Positions 1 through 6,250 are shown, counted from the first letter of the stretch. The stretch: DNA of 8,168 nucleotides from Planctomycetota bacterium (GCA_026692885.1 JAPLNJ010000456.1:1-8168); one strand, 5' to 3'. Program-made: numbers and translations. The notes: generated by a model from the sequence alone, not told the origin.

Positions 1-1
1 T

Positions 2-880
2 GCGGCCAAAGCCGTGGCCGGACTGCTGTCCAATGGCGGCAGTCCGCTGGACTATCTGGAAGTGATCGGCCGCGGGCAGCAGCTGTCGCGTCCCGCGGCA
101 CCGTGGATTGCCGTGCCCACGACGGCCGGCACCGGCGCGGAAGTCACCCGCAATGCCGTGCTCGGCTGTCCGGAGAAACGCTTCAAGGCCAGCCTGCGCA
201 GTGCCTACCTGTTGGCGAGTGTCGCGTTGGTCGACGCGGAACTGGCGGTGGGCGTCAGCCGCGAGGTGACCGCCAGCAGTGGTATGGACGCGTTGTGCCA
301 ACTGATTGAATCGTACACTTCCAACCGCGCGCAACCGCTGACCGACGCCCTGGCGCTGCCGGGCATCGCGCTGGCCGCCCGGGCCTTGCCGCGCGCTTGT
401 GCGGATGGCCGGGATCTAGCGGCGCGGGAGGACCTGGCCCTTGCCGCATTGTGGAGCGGAATGGCGTTGGCCAATGTCGGCCTCGGCGCCGTGCACGGCT
501 TTGCCGCGCCGCTGGGGGCGAACTTCCCGGTCCCGCATGGCACGGTCTGCGCCGCCTTGCTGCCGCACGTGATGGCGGCGAATGTCCAGGCCCTGCGATC
601 GGCGCAGCTCGATCATCCGTGGCTCCAGCGTTACGCGGCAATCGGGCGAACCTTGACCGGCCAAGCTGGCTTGACGGTTCCCGAAGCCATCCAGAACGGC
701 CTGGACTTCGTCCAGGAACTGGTGCGCCGGTTGGAAATCCCCGGTCTGCGACGATTTGGACTTGGCGAGCACCAAGTCGCCGAAATGGTCGGCTTGGCGC
801 GTCAGGCCAGCAGCATGCGTTACAATCCCGTAGTCCTGTCCGAGGCGGCGTTGTCGGACATCCTGCGGAGGGCACTGTGA
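2..880 (+). CDS. Iron-containing alcohol dehydrogenase family protein, 5'-truncated by the window edge
   Basis: The reading frame is open from base 2, so the gene begins outside the window; 292 residues are visible against roughly 380 for the family, so about 90-100 N-terminal residues are missing. The first residues (AAKAVAGLLSN) match the segment just after the NAD-binding GGGS motif. Visible hallmarks are PTTAGTGAEVT (residues 39-49), GMDALCQLIESY (94-105), AVHGFAAPLG (163-172) and PVPHG (176-180). In this family a conserved Asp and three His bind the metal. Here Asp96, His165 and His179 are in place, but the usual His four residues after the Asp is Gln100. The protein should be a cytosolic NAD(P)-dependent oxidoreductase acting on an alcohol/aldehyde or a maleylacetate-like substrate; the exact substrate cannot be read from sequence. 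The propeller gene starts 3 nt downstream, implying co-transcription. Family call is firm; specificity is unknown. Confidence 0.93.
   Translation, partial: AAKAVAGLLSNGGSPLDYLEVIGRGQQLSRPAAPWIAVPTTAGTGAEVTRNAVLGCPEKRFKASLRSAYLLASVALVDAELAVGVSREVTASSGMDALCQLIESYTSNRAQPLTDALALPGIALAARALPRACADGRDLAAREDLALAALWSGMALANVGLGAVHGFAAPLGANFPVPHGTVCAALLPHVMAANVQALRSAQLDHPWLQRYAAIGRTLTGQAGLTVPEAIQNGLDFVQELVRRLEIPGLRRFGLGEHQVAEMVGLARQASSMRYNPVVLSEAALSDILRRAL
867..872 (+). promoter_or_regulatory. Ribosome binding site of the propeller gene
   Basis: GGAGGG lies inside the last codons of the dehydrogenase gene, 11 nt before the ATG at 884. A second in-frame ATG at 893 would be 20 nt away, so this site favours 884 and suggests translational coupling of the two genes. 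Confidence 0.55.
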
Positions 881-883
881 ACA

Positions 884-2308
884 ATGACCGCCATGCAATC
901 TCGCAACAAGTCTTGGCTATTGGCGTTTCTCATTGGCGCTGATTGTATGAGCGTGAGCGTCGCACAGGCGGCCGCGCCGCCACCGGCAGAGACCGCCAGC
1001 CGTTCCCCGCGCGACCACGGTGTTGATTGGCCGTGGTTCCTGGGGCCGACCGCCGACGGTAAGTCGCCGGAAACGGGCCTCATCACAAATTGGTCGGACG
1101 GCGGACTTCCCGTGGTCTGGCAATGGAAACTCGGCGAAAGTTACGGCATCGGCACGGTCAGCCAGGGCAAGTTCTTCCAGTTCGACCGCCACGGCGAGAA
1201 GGTCCGCCTGACCTGCTTGGACGCCCGCACCGGAAAGGACCTCTGGAAGTCGGAGTATCCTACGGACTACGAGGACCTGTTCGGCTACAACGGTGGCCCG
1301 CGGTGCTCGCCGGTGATCGATGGCGACCGCGTGTACCTGTTCGGCGTCGAGGGTCGACTACGATGCGTTAGCGCGGCCGACGGCCAGCCGATCTGGGGCG
1401 TGGATACCGCCCAACGGTTCGGCGTGGTCCAGAACTTCTTCGGCGTTGCCAGCCTGCCCGTGGTCGAGGGCCAGCTGCTGCTGGTGATGGTCGGCGGCAG
1501 CCCGCCGGAGTCGCAGCAGGTGCCGCGCGGCCAGCTGGACCAGGTCGTCGGTCAGGATTCCGGGATCGTGGCCTTCGACAAGCTGACCGGAGAAGTCGTG
1601 TACCACATCACCGACGAATTGGCCAGCTACGCGACGCTCAAGCTGGCCACTATCCAAGGCCGCCGCTGGTGCTTTGCCTTCGCCCGCGGCGGATTGGTGG
1701 GCTTCGAACCTAGCACCGGCAAGGTGGACTTCCGCTACCCGTGGCGAGCCAAGCTGCTGGAGAGCGTTAATGCCAGCACGACGGTGGTCGTCAGCGACCA
1801 AGTGCTCATCTCCGAAACCTATGGTCCCGGTAGTTCCCTGTTGCGCGTGCGGCCCGGGGGCTATGAGGTGCTCTGGCGTGACGATCCTCACCGCCGCGAA
1901 AAAGCCCTGCAAGCCCACTGGAACACGCCGATCCATCACGACGGATATCTGTACGGCTGCAGCGGCCGGCACACAGCGAACGCGGAACTGCGCTGCCTCG
2001 ACTGGAAGACGGGCACTGTTCAGTGGAGTGTTCCCGGGCTGACACGCACGTCGTTACTGTACGTCGACGGCCACTTCGTCTGCCTGGGAGAAGACGGCGT
2101 GCTGAGGCTCTTCAAGGCCAATCCGAGGAAGTTCGAACCGGTGTCCGAGGCACGCCTGCGGGACGAACGCGGCGAACCGCTGCTGCAATACCCGTGCTGG
2201 GCTGCGCCGATTCTGTCCCACGGCCTGCTCTACGTCCGCGGCCGCGACCGGTTGGTGTGTCTGCGGCTGATCCCAGCGAACCGACTAGTCGGTGAACAGG
2301 TCCCGTAG
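884..2308 (+). CDS. Secreted PQQ-binding-like beta-propeller protein
   Basis: The 474-residue protein has a Sec signal peptide: basic start, hydrophobic stretch at residues 11-27, and a likely cut after AQA (27-29). The mature part opens with WPWFLGPTADG (49-59) and a VVWQWKLGESYGIG segment (77-90), a layout typical of planctomycete PQQ-like repeat proteins. Propeller-blade signatures follow: CLDARTGKDLW (111-121), GGPRCSPVIDGDRVYLFG (137-154), CVSAADGQPIW (161-171), IVAFDKLTG (228-236), GFEPSTGK (273-280), CLDWKTGTVQW (371-381) and a final blade near 440-462. These repeats are structural and do not by themselves prove PQQ binding; no dehydrogenase-specific catalytic motif is evident. It probably acts in the periplasm, perhaps as a scaffold or BamB-like protein, but its partner is unknown. 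The gene follows the dehydrogenase by 3 nt, and its last 24 bp overlap the 3' end of the opposing substrate-binding-protein gene. Confidence 0.88.
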   Translation: MTAMQSRNKSWLLAFLIGADCMSVSVAQAAAPPPAETASRSPRDHGVDWPWFLGPTADGKSPETGLITNWSDGGLPVVWQWKLGESYGIGTVSQGKFFQFDRHGEKVRLTCLDARTGKDLWKSEYPTDYEDLFGYNGGPRCSPVIDGDRVYLFGVEGRLRCVSAADGQPIWGVDTAQRFGVVQNFFGVASLPVVEGQLLLVMVGGSPPESQQVPRGQLDQVVGQDSGIVAFDKLTGEVVYHITDELASYATLKLATIQGRRWCFAFARGGLVGFEPSTGKVDFRYPWRAKLLESVNASTTVVVSDQVLISETYGPGSSLLRVRPGGYEVLWRDDPHRREKALQAHWNTPIHHDGYLYGCSGRHTANAELRCLDWKTGTVQWSVPGLTRTSLLYVDGHFVCLGEDGVLRLFKANPRKFEPVSEARLRDERGEPLLQYPCWAAPILSHGLLYVRGRDRLVCLRLIPANRLVGEQVP

Positions 2309-3322
2309 GAACGCAGCGGTTGTTTCCCACTGCTCGGCGGCCGCGGCGAAATCGACGGGCATCCGCTTGAGCGGCTGGCCCGGCGCGGCTCGGGACGGAA
2401 CCTGGACCGCTGAGTTTAGCGGAAACTGGGCGCTCGTTCCCTGGGCCAATTGCGTCTCGACGGATGCTCCCAACAAGTAGTCCACCAACCGCCGCGCGGC
2501 TTCCGGATGGGCGGCGCCTTGGATCAGGGCCAAGGTGTTGGGAATGAACAATGCGCCCAGGTCATCCTCGCCTTGGTCAGGGAACACGAGCTCCACAGCG
2601 GCGGCTTGGTCCCGTTCCACGATGGCATCGTCCGTGTCGGTCAGGCCGAAGGCCAGCTGCCCTTGGGCGACGGAGACCGCGACTTGTTTGTTCCCCGACA
2701 AGACCTGCGCGTTGTCCTTCAATTGCCGGAAGAAGGCTTCCGCCCGCGCGCGGCCCCAGTGCGAGAACAGGACCGCCGCCTGGGTCGCCGTGGTGCCGAA
2801 CAGCGGCTTGGCGATGCCGACCCGCCCGCGCCATTTCGGATCGATCAGATCCTGGATGGAGCTGGGACGTTGCTCGGGCGGCACCAACTGCGTATTGACG
2901 ATCAACACCCGGACCCGCGCGGCGAAACCGTGCCAGTCGCCCTGTGGCGAGCGATAGGCGGCCGGAAAGTCGCGCGCTGCCGGGCTGACGTAGCCGTCCA
3001 GCCGGCCGAGCTGCTGCAGACGCAGGGTATGCAGGATCTCGTTATTCCAGAACAGATCGCACCGCGGACGGCGCTGTTCTTGCAAGATCTCATTGACCAA
3101 CCCCACCGTCTTGGTCGACTCGATATCGTATTTCGCCAGCACTTTGATACCGGTCTCTGCTTCGAAGGCCTGCAGGATCGGTTCGGAGAACTCGCGGTCG
3201 AGGGCCGAGTACACCACGACTTCCTGGGCAGTCGGCGACCAGCAACCGCTGGTCAAAGACAGCAGCCCCAGCCACGCCGTCAGTAGAGATTGCTTCGCCC
3301 TCACTAGTTCGCGTCGGATCAT
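2285..3322 (-). CDS. ABC transporter substrate-binding lipoprotein, Fe3+/thiamine-like periplasmic binding family
   Basis: The 345-residue protein starts with a signal peptide ending in a lipobox-like LTSGC, so Cys27 is probably lipidated and the protein membrane-anchored. EVVVYSALDREFSEPIL (34-50), AFEAETGIKV (52-61), DLFWNNEILHTLRLQQLG (89-106) and DPKWRGRVGIAKPLFGTTAT (161-180) are typical of the FbpA/AfuA-like type 2 periplasmic binding proteins. Around residues 225-233 it reads FGLTDTDDA, where the ferric-binding members carry a pair of tyrosines that coordinate iron; those are absent, so iron should not be assumed as ligand. No permease or ATPase gene is visible nearby. It follows the DUF4058 gene by 16 nt on the same strand. 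No clear Shine-Dalgarno precedes the ATG, but the signal peptide supports this start. Its stop overlaps the propeller gene's 3' end. Confidence 0.88.
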   Translation of the reverse strand: MIRRELVRAKQSLLTAWLGLLSLTSGCWSPTAQEVVVYSALDREFSEPILQAFEAETGIKVLAKYDIESTKTVGLVNEILQEQRRPRCDLFWNNEILHTLRLQQLGRLDGYVSPAARDFPAAYRSPQGDWHGFAARVRVLIVNTQLVPPEQRPSSIQDLIDPKWRGRVGIAKPLFGTTATQAAVLFSHWGRARAEAFFRQLKDNAQVLSGNKQVAVSVAQGQLAFGLTDTDDAIVERDQAAAVELVFPDQGEDDLGALFIPNTLALIQGAAHPEAARRLVDYLLGASVETQLAQGTSAQFPLNSAVQVPSRAAPGQPLKRMPVDFAAAAEQWETTAAFLRDLFTD

Positions 3323-3338
3323 GGTTCGAAAAATCGCC

Positions 3339-4145
3339 CTACGCAGGAGGAAATAGCTCCGGATGCGAGGCGCGGTGGGTCTCCCAGCAGTCGGTTGCCC
3401 AACGCTGGTCGAGTTCGGCCAGGGACGGCTCGCAGGGCTGATCGTAGCGAATTCGTCGCAGGTAGCGGCCTTGGAGGTAAACCTGTTCCAAGGTCGCCTG
3501 AAGATCTAGCGTGGCGTCGGGATCGGGAGCCGCCAACGGGAGGCGGATACGCGGCAGACGTTGCGACAGGCGGCGCGGGTACAGCTCGAAACGATGGCGA
3601 TTCGGCCAGCGGTTTACACAGGCCAGGTAATCGTACGGACCCAGCCGGCTCGCGCGCCACTTCGGCAGACTCAGCACGTGTTGACCGGCGCGCAACAGGT
3701 CGATCTCTACGAGGTGACAGTCGCGAGTCAGGATTTCTTGTTGCTTGCCGTGATAGGACTCGCGGCCCGGTCCGGGAGCCTTGTTCGTGGGACTAACCAG
3801 TTCCACGATGCAGACCAGCTTCATGTCATTATAGGCATCCAGGATCTCGACACGTGTCTCGTGGACTTCCAGTTCCTCGACCTCGACGATTACCGCAGTA
3901 TCCCCCGCCTCCGCCGCCATCACGGCCGTGCCACCGAAAGCGTCCGGCGTCTGTTGGATCCAGAGATCGGGAATGCGCCGTTGGGGTCCTTCGATGTAGA
4001 CCCGTTCTTCGATCGATGTGACGTAGCGCGGATCGAGTTGCGGCTGCAAGTGATTGGCCATGGCCACAATCAGCCGCGCGTGGACACTTTCCCAGAGCAC
4101 CGGATGTTCAAGATAAGGATCCATTCCGGGGAAGATCATGTTCAT
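3339..4145 (-). CDS. DUF4058 family protein
   Basis: The 268-residue protein opens with IFPGMDPYLEHPVLWESVH (4-22), the family's hallmark FPGMDPYLE-x-P-W start, followed by YVTSIEERVYIEGP (41-54). No signal peptide or membrane segment is visible, so it is probably cytosolic. The core contains RRIPDLWI (56-63), CIVELVSPTNK (112-122), YHGK (131-134) and HLVEIDLLRAG (144-154). The family has no established function that I know of; it is frequent in planctomycetes and cyanobacteria. The Pro-Asp, then Glu...Lys spacing recalls PD-(D/E)XK-fold proteins such as Uma2, but this is only a resemblance by eye. Met3 (4139) is an alternative start nearer the usual family N-terminus; neither has a strong Shine-Dalgarno. 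The next gene starts 16 nt after its stop, so the two are probably co-transcribed. Confidence 0.9.
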   Translation of the reverse strand: MNMIFPGMDPYLEHPVLWESVHARLIVAMANHLQPQLDPRYVTSIEERVYIEGPQRRIPDLWIQQTPDAFGGTAVMAAEAGDTAVIVEVEELEVHETRVEILDAYNDMKLVCIVELVSPTNKAPGPGRESYHGKQQEILTRDCHLVEIDLLRAGQHVLSLPKWRASRLGPYDYLACVNRWPNRHRFELYPRRLSQRLPRIRLPLAAPDPDATLDLQATLEQVYLQGRYLRRIRYDQPCEPSLAELDQRWATDCWETHRASHPELFPPA

Positions 4146-4403
4146 GCTTCACCACTTCGATTGTCGCGATAGCCGCCCACGGCCGCGGCTGCTGGCAAAC
4201 ACACTTCAGGATCGATTATGAGTTAGTGTGCCCGCTTTCGCCAGAGTGCGACCGCACACGACAGAGCACCTTCCAACGCGAGAAGGCAGAACGCCGACTG
4301 AGCACAGACGGGGCGGTGTACGGTCACAGCATCACTCGGTCAGAAATCCAAGGCAGGAAAATCGAGCGGCAAGAGTATTGCAACCAACGCCAGGGCCTCC
4401 CAC
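4146..4403. other. Intergenic spacer without recognisable gene
   Basis: I see no coding region, tRNA or strong promoter between the DUF4058 start and the repeat block. Open frames here on the plus strand run on through the repeat element into the antisense of the next gene and lack family resemblance. A CATAAT on the minus strand (4215-4220) could be a -10 box for the DUF4058 gene, but no -35 accompanies it. Confidence 0.5.
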
Positions 4404-4427
4404 GTCACCCCGTCACCCCGTCACCCC
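4404..4427. repeat. Three tandem copies of an 8-bp unit GTCACCCC
   Basis: Three perfect copies of GTCACCCC abut the left edge of the palindromic element, sharing its first base. Part of the same tract recurs at 4594-4610 on the other side. Read on the minus strand each unit carries a TGA, and because the period is 8 the tract closes all three frames. From memory, runs of GTCACCC-type units are common in planctomycete intergenic DNA. Confidence 0.85.
4408..4424 (+). repeat. 17-nt direct repeat, left copy, flanking the palindromic element
   Basis: CCCCGTCACCCCGTCAC is present here and identically at 4594-4610. The copies bracket 4427-4593 almost exactly, like a target-site duplication or a preferred insertion tract. 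Because the sequence is itself a tandem repeat, slippage is an alternative explanation. Confidence 0.75.
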
Positions 4428-4593
4428 ACTGCTGTGCACATCTTCCTAGGGGCCGAAGGCCGGCATTTTACAAGCACGACGCGCAAGCGAGTGGATCTGG
4501 ATTTCACTTGCCAGTCCACCTCGGACCCACTCGCTTGCGCGTCGTGCTTGTATTTCCAGCCTTTGGCTGGCTGCAAAGATGTGCACAGCAGTG
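4427..4593. repeat. 167-bp near-palindromic element with nested inverted repeats (MITE/REP-like candidate)
   Basis: The outer arms are an 18-bp perfect inverted repeat (4427-4444 with 4576-4593; starts CACTGCTGTGC). The inner arms are a 26-bp perfect inverted repeat (4469-4494 with 4527-4552; starts TACAAGCACGACGCGC) around a 32-nt centre. Between outer and inner arms each side holds a mini-hairpin: GGCC-GAA-GGCC at 4451-4461 and CCAGCC-TTT-GGCTGG at 4556-4570. The single strand could therefore fold as a cloverleaf: outer stem, two small side hairpins and one long central stem. The centre also contains an alternative stem (4491-4500 with 4511-4519). No transposase is encoded. The inner-arm sequence resembles a repeat I recall as widespread in planctomycete genomes, which would make this a non-autonomous mobile or REP-like element. 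As it lies just after the stop of the TIGR03009 gene, the transcript could also use it as a 3' stabiliser or terminator, although no U-run follows. Confidence 0.85.
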
Positions 4594-4610
4594 CCCCGTC
4601 ACCCCGTCAC
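4594..4610 (+). repeat. 17-nt direct repeat, right copy
   Basis: This is identical to 4408-4424. The minus-strand stop codon of the TIGR03009 gene (4607-4609) lies inside this copy, so the present C-terminus of that protein ends in repeat sequence. Confidence 0.75.
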
Positions 4611-5617
4611 TGCCTCGGCCCCGAGCCCCGCTGGGCCTGGCGTGTAGGCGCCGGTGGCGGCACGGTGCCGGTCGCGGTAGGGGCGAAATTATCGCCTTGT
4701 TCGGGAGACTCGTACTTCTCCACGACCTTTTTCCAGCCGGGAGGCGGTTCCGGTTTGAAGAATTGCTTCTTCCAGAACGTCACCTTGTCCAGAGCAATGT
4801 TCCAGTTCACCTCGCGGCTCTCAAACGTGAACGTCGTACGCGCGGGGTTCGTCCGGGCGTCGAAGTTTTTGTCGAAGAGCACTAGCCCCTTGGGCAGGAA
4901 ATCGGCTTGATCGATGATCACATGGACTCGTTGGAAATTGGCCGCATCCTGCCGCGTCTTGGGGTACGCCTCCAGCCAGTACTCACCTTGAATGTCCTTC
5001 GGCACCTGCAGGGGACGCACCCAGTAGCGGCGTTTGATCTTCTCTGCCTCGGCGCTAAACAAGAACGGCAAGGGACCATCCGCAATCGCTTTGCCTCGCA
5101 TATCTGGCGGCAGTTCGCGTTGAATCAGGCGTTTCGTCTTGTAATCGTGCTCGAACACCGACTCGCCATCGCAGATCCAGTGTTCCACCACGTCGCCACC
5201 GCGTTGCATGAAGCTCGGCTTGCCACCGGCCTGCGCGGGCGGCACGAAGTCCATGTACTTGTCGACCTTGAACATGCCCTTGTCGGGCGTCTGGTACTGG
5301 ATGAGGCCTTCGCTATAGGTCTTGAACGTGTTCGGGGGGCCGAACACCGGGTCATATTCCCAGCGTTTGAAGGTACAGCGGTACCGATCCACGGCCTTGC
5401 TCCGCTGCTCCCAGTTAATCAGCACGCGGTCCAGGAACTGCTGATCCTGAGGCGGCAATGGCGGAAAAGGCGTCTGCGCCGCAGGCGGCCCAGCGGGCTG
5501 GGGCCCAGCGGGCTGGGGACCGGCGGGTCGCGGTGCCCGATCTTGGCTGCGCCCGACCGCCGCGACCGTCAGCCCTGCGAACAACACGACCGCGCCCCAT
5601 ACCACGCCACGCTTCAT
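4607..5617 (-). CDS. Secreted TIGR03009 domain protein (planctomycete-specific family)
   Basis: From the chosen ATG the protein has 336 residues: a Sec signal peptide (MKRGVVWGAVVLFAGLTVAA), a Pro/Ala/Gly-rich linker with PAGPQ repeats (31-53), then a globular domain from about residue 57 to 305. Recognisable stretches are NWEQRSKAVDRYRCTFKRWEYDP (68-90), EGLIQYQTPDKGMFKVDKY (103-121), EHWICDGESVFEHDYKTKRL (135-154) and WLEAYPKTRQDAANF (204-218). This pattern fits the planctomycete TIGR03009 family, whose alternating-strand core resembles LolA/LolB-type lipoprotein carriers; a periplasmic ligand-binding role is inference. An in-frame ATG at 5668 would add 17 residues before the signal peptide and is less likely. 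The C-terminal tail (306-336) is Pro/Ala/Thr-rich and the stop codon falls within a flanking repeat, so the tail may have been changed by insertion of the element. Confidence 0.85.
   Translation of the reverse strand: MKRGVVWGAVVLFAGLTVAAVGRSQDRAPRPAGPQPAGPQPAGPPAAQTPFPPLPPQDQQFLDRVLINWEQRSKAVDRYRCTFKRWEYDPVFGPPNTFKTYSEGLIQYQTPDKGMFKVDKYMDFVPPAQAGGKPSFMQRGGDVVEHWICDGESVFEHDYKTKRLIQRELPPDMRGKAIADGPLPFLFSAEAEKIKRRYWVRPLQVPKDIQGEYWLEAYPKTRQDAANFQRVHVIIDQADFLPKGLVLFDKNFDARTNPARTTFTFESREVNWNIALDKVTFWKKQFFKPEPPPGWKKVVEKYESPEQGDNFAPTATGTVPPPAPTRQAQRGSGPRQ
5487..5531. repeat. 15-bp tandem repeat encoding the Pro/Ala/Gly linker
   Basis: GGCCCAGCGGGCTGG occurs twice in a row (5487-5501 and 5502-5516), followed by a degenerate third copy (5517-5531). 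On the minus strand it encodes PAGPQ units in the linker after the signal peptide. Copy number may vary among relatives. Confidence 0.8.
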
Positions 5618-5693
5618 AGTCGTCACGCCTGTTCTCAAGAGTCCCGAAACACGAGCGGCCGGACGCATCCCTGCCGTTCCGAATTGCGCGAGG

Positions 5694-5702
5694 ATTTTAG
5701 CA
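5694..5702 (-). promoter_or_regulatory. Candidate extended -10 promoter for the TIGR03009 gene
   Basis: The minus strand reads TGCTAAAAT, matching the extended -10 form TGnTATAAT with one change. It lies about 75 nt before the chosen start at 5617 and downstream of the terminator at 5783-5819, where a promoter for this gene would be expected. No convincing -35 box is visible, which is tolerable for extended -10 promoters. Confidence 0.3.
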
Positions 5703-5782
5703 GGATCGTGCGTTGGACCCTAGAGCGTTTTTCCGCTGGTTTATGGCACATGCGACTGGTTAAGCGATGGTCCCCAATAGAA

Positions 5783-5819
5783 ACAGGCCGGTCGCAACCA
5801 ACGGTTGCTTCCGGCCTGT
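5783..5819 (-). terminator. Intrinsic terminator of the small basic-protein gene
   Basis: The arms ACAGGCCGG (5783-5791) and CCGGCCTGT (5811-5819) pair over 9 bp. Inside, GCAACC (5794-5799) pairs with GGTTGC (5803-5808) around a 3-nt loop after a 2x2 internal loop. On the minus strand the stem is followed by TTTCTATT, an imperfect U-run. It begins 37 nt after the stop codon at 5857, so it ends that transcript. The plus-strand side has no U-run. Confidence 0.75.
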
Positions 5820-5856
5820 CTCGACGTAATCTGGTTGGAAGCGAAGGTCGCTCCGA

Positions 5857-6009
5857 TTACTTCTTGGTCGCCTTCTTCACGGGCTTCGCCGCTGGCTTGG
5901 CTTTGGTCGACTTGGCGGCCGGTTTGGCCTTGGTCGACTTGGCGGCCGGCTTGGTTGTCTGGCAGGCCATCTTCTTGCACGGGGCTTTCACAGTCTTCTT
6001 CGTTGCCAT
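5857..6009 (-). CDS. Small histone H1-tail-like Lys/Ala-rich basic protein (50 aa)
   Basis: The frame encodes 50 residues: ATG at 6009, TAA at 5857. Composition is 17 Lys, 12 Ala, 7 Thr and 5 Pro with no acidic residue. The head is MATKKTVKAPCKKMACQTT, with Cys11 and Cys16 in a C-x4-C arrangement. The rest repeats KPAAKSTKA, ending in KPVKKATKK. This resembles the C-terminal tails of histone H1, bacterial H1-like proteins and the long-tailed HU proteins, which bind DNA or RNA through charge; a nucleoid or ribosome-associated role is inferred. A strong AAGGAG lies 9 nt before the ATG and a good terminator follows, so it is very probably a real single-gene unit despite its size. It could alternatively be a detached remnant of a longer tailed protein, but it has its own start signals. 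Confidence 0.82.
   Translation of the reverse strand: MATKKTVKAPCKKMACQTTKPAAKSTKAKPAAKSTKAKPAAKPVKKATKK
5903..5949. repeat. 27-bp period tandem repeat within the basic-protein gene
   Basis: The 20-nt sequence TTGGTCGACTTGGCGGCCGG occurs at 5903-5922 and again at 5930-5949, period 27 nt. It encodes the nine-residue KPAAKSTKA repeat and indicates growth of the tail by in-frame duplication. Confidence 0.85.
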
Positions 6010-6018
6010 GTCCTATGG

Positions 6019-6024
6019 CTCCTT
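6019..6024 (-). promoter_or_regulatory. Shine-Dalgarno site of the 50-aa basic protein gene
   Basis: AAGGAG on the minus strand is separated by 9 nt from the ATG at 6009. It is the best ribosome binding site in the window and the main argument that this short frame is translated. Confidence 0.8.
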
Positions 6025-6099
6025 CTTATGGGCGTCCATTCGTTGCCAAGACATCCTTCCCTGAGCGCCCGATCAAGGTATGTCGGCATGTACTTCAGA

Positions 6100-6168
6100 G
6101 TGAAGCGAGTAACCCCAACTTAGGCGAACTGCCAAGTCTTCGTGGTGTCGTCCACCTGCTCGCTTCAC
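6100..6168. repeat. Inverted repeat, 10-bp arms
   Basis: GTGAAGCGAG (6100-6109) and CTCGCTTCAC (6159-6168) are perfectly complementary, with 49 nt between. Each arm is followed by a CCCAACTT-containing stretch (about 6114-6121 and 6168-6175), so the same motif is associated with both arms in direct orientation. No U-run follows, so a terminator is unlikely. Confidence 0.6.
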
Positions 6169-6250
6169 CCAACTTCCCACATTGAAGCAGGTTGATGTAT
6201 CCGGCGTCAAGACGGATCACAAAATTATTCCATGCATTGCTGTCACTCGA

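Noticed and set aside
4404..4610. CRISPR array
   Set aside because: The short tandem GTCACCCC units have no unique spacers of regular length, and no cas gene is present.
4226..4910. Long plus-strand open frames crossing the palindromic element into the TIGR03009 gene
   Set aside because: They are the antisense of a recognised family plus translated repeat arms; no signal, no RBS and no family resemblance.
5727..5740. AGCG-GAAAAA-CGCT mini-palindrome upstream of the TIGR03009 gene
   Set aside because: A 4-bp stem is expected by chance.
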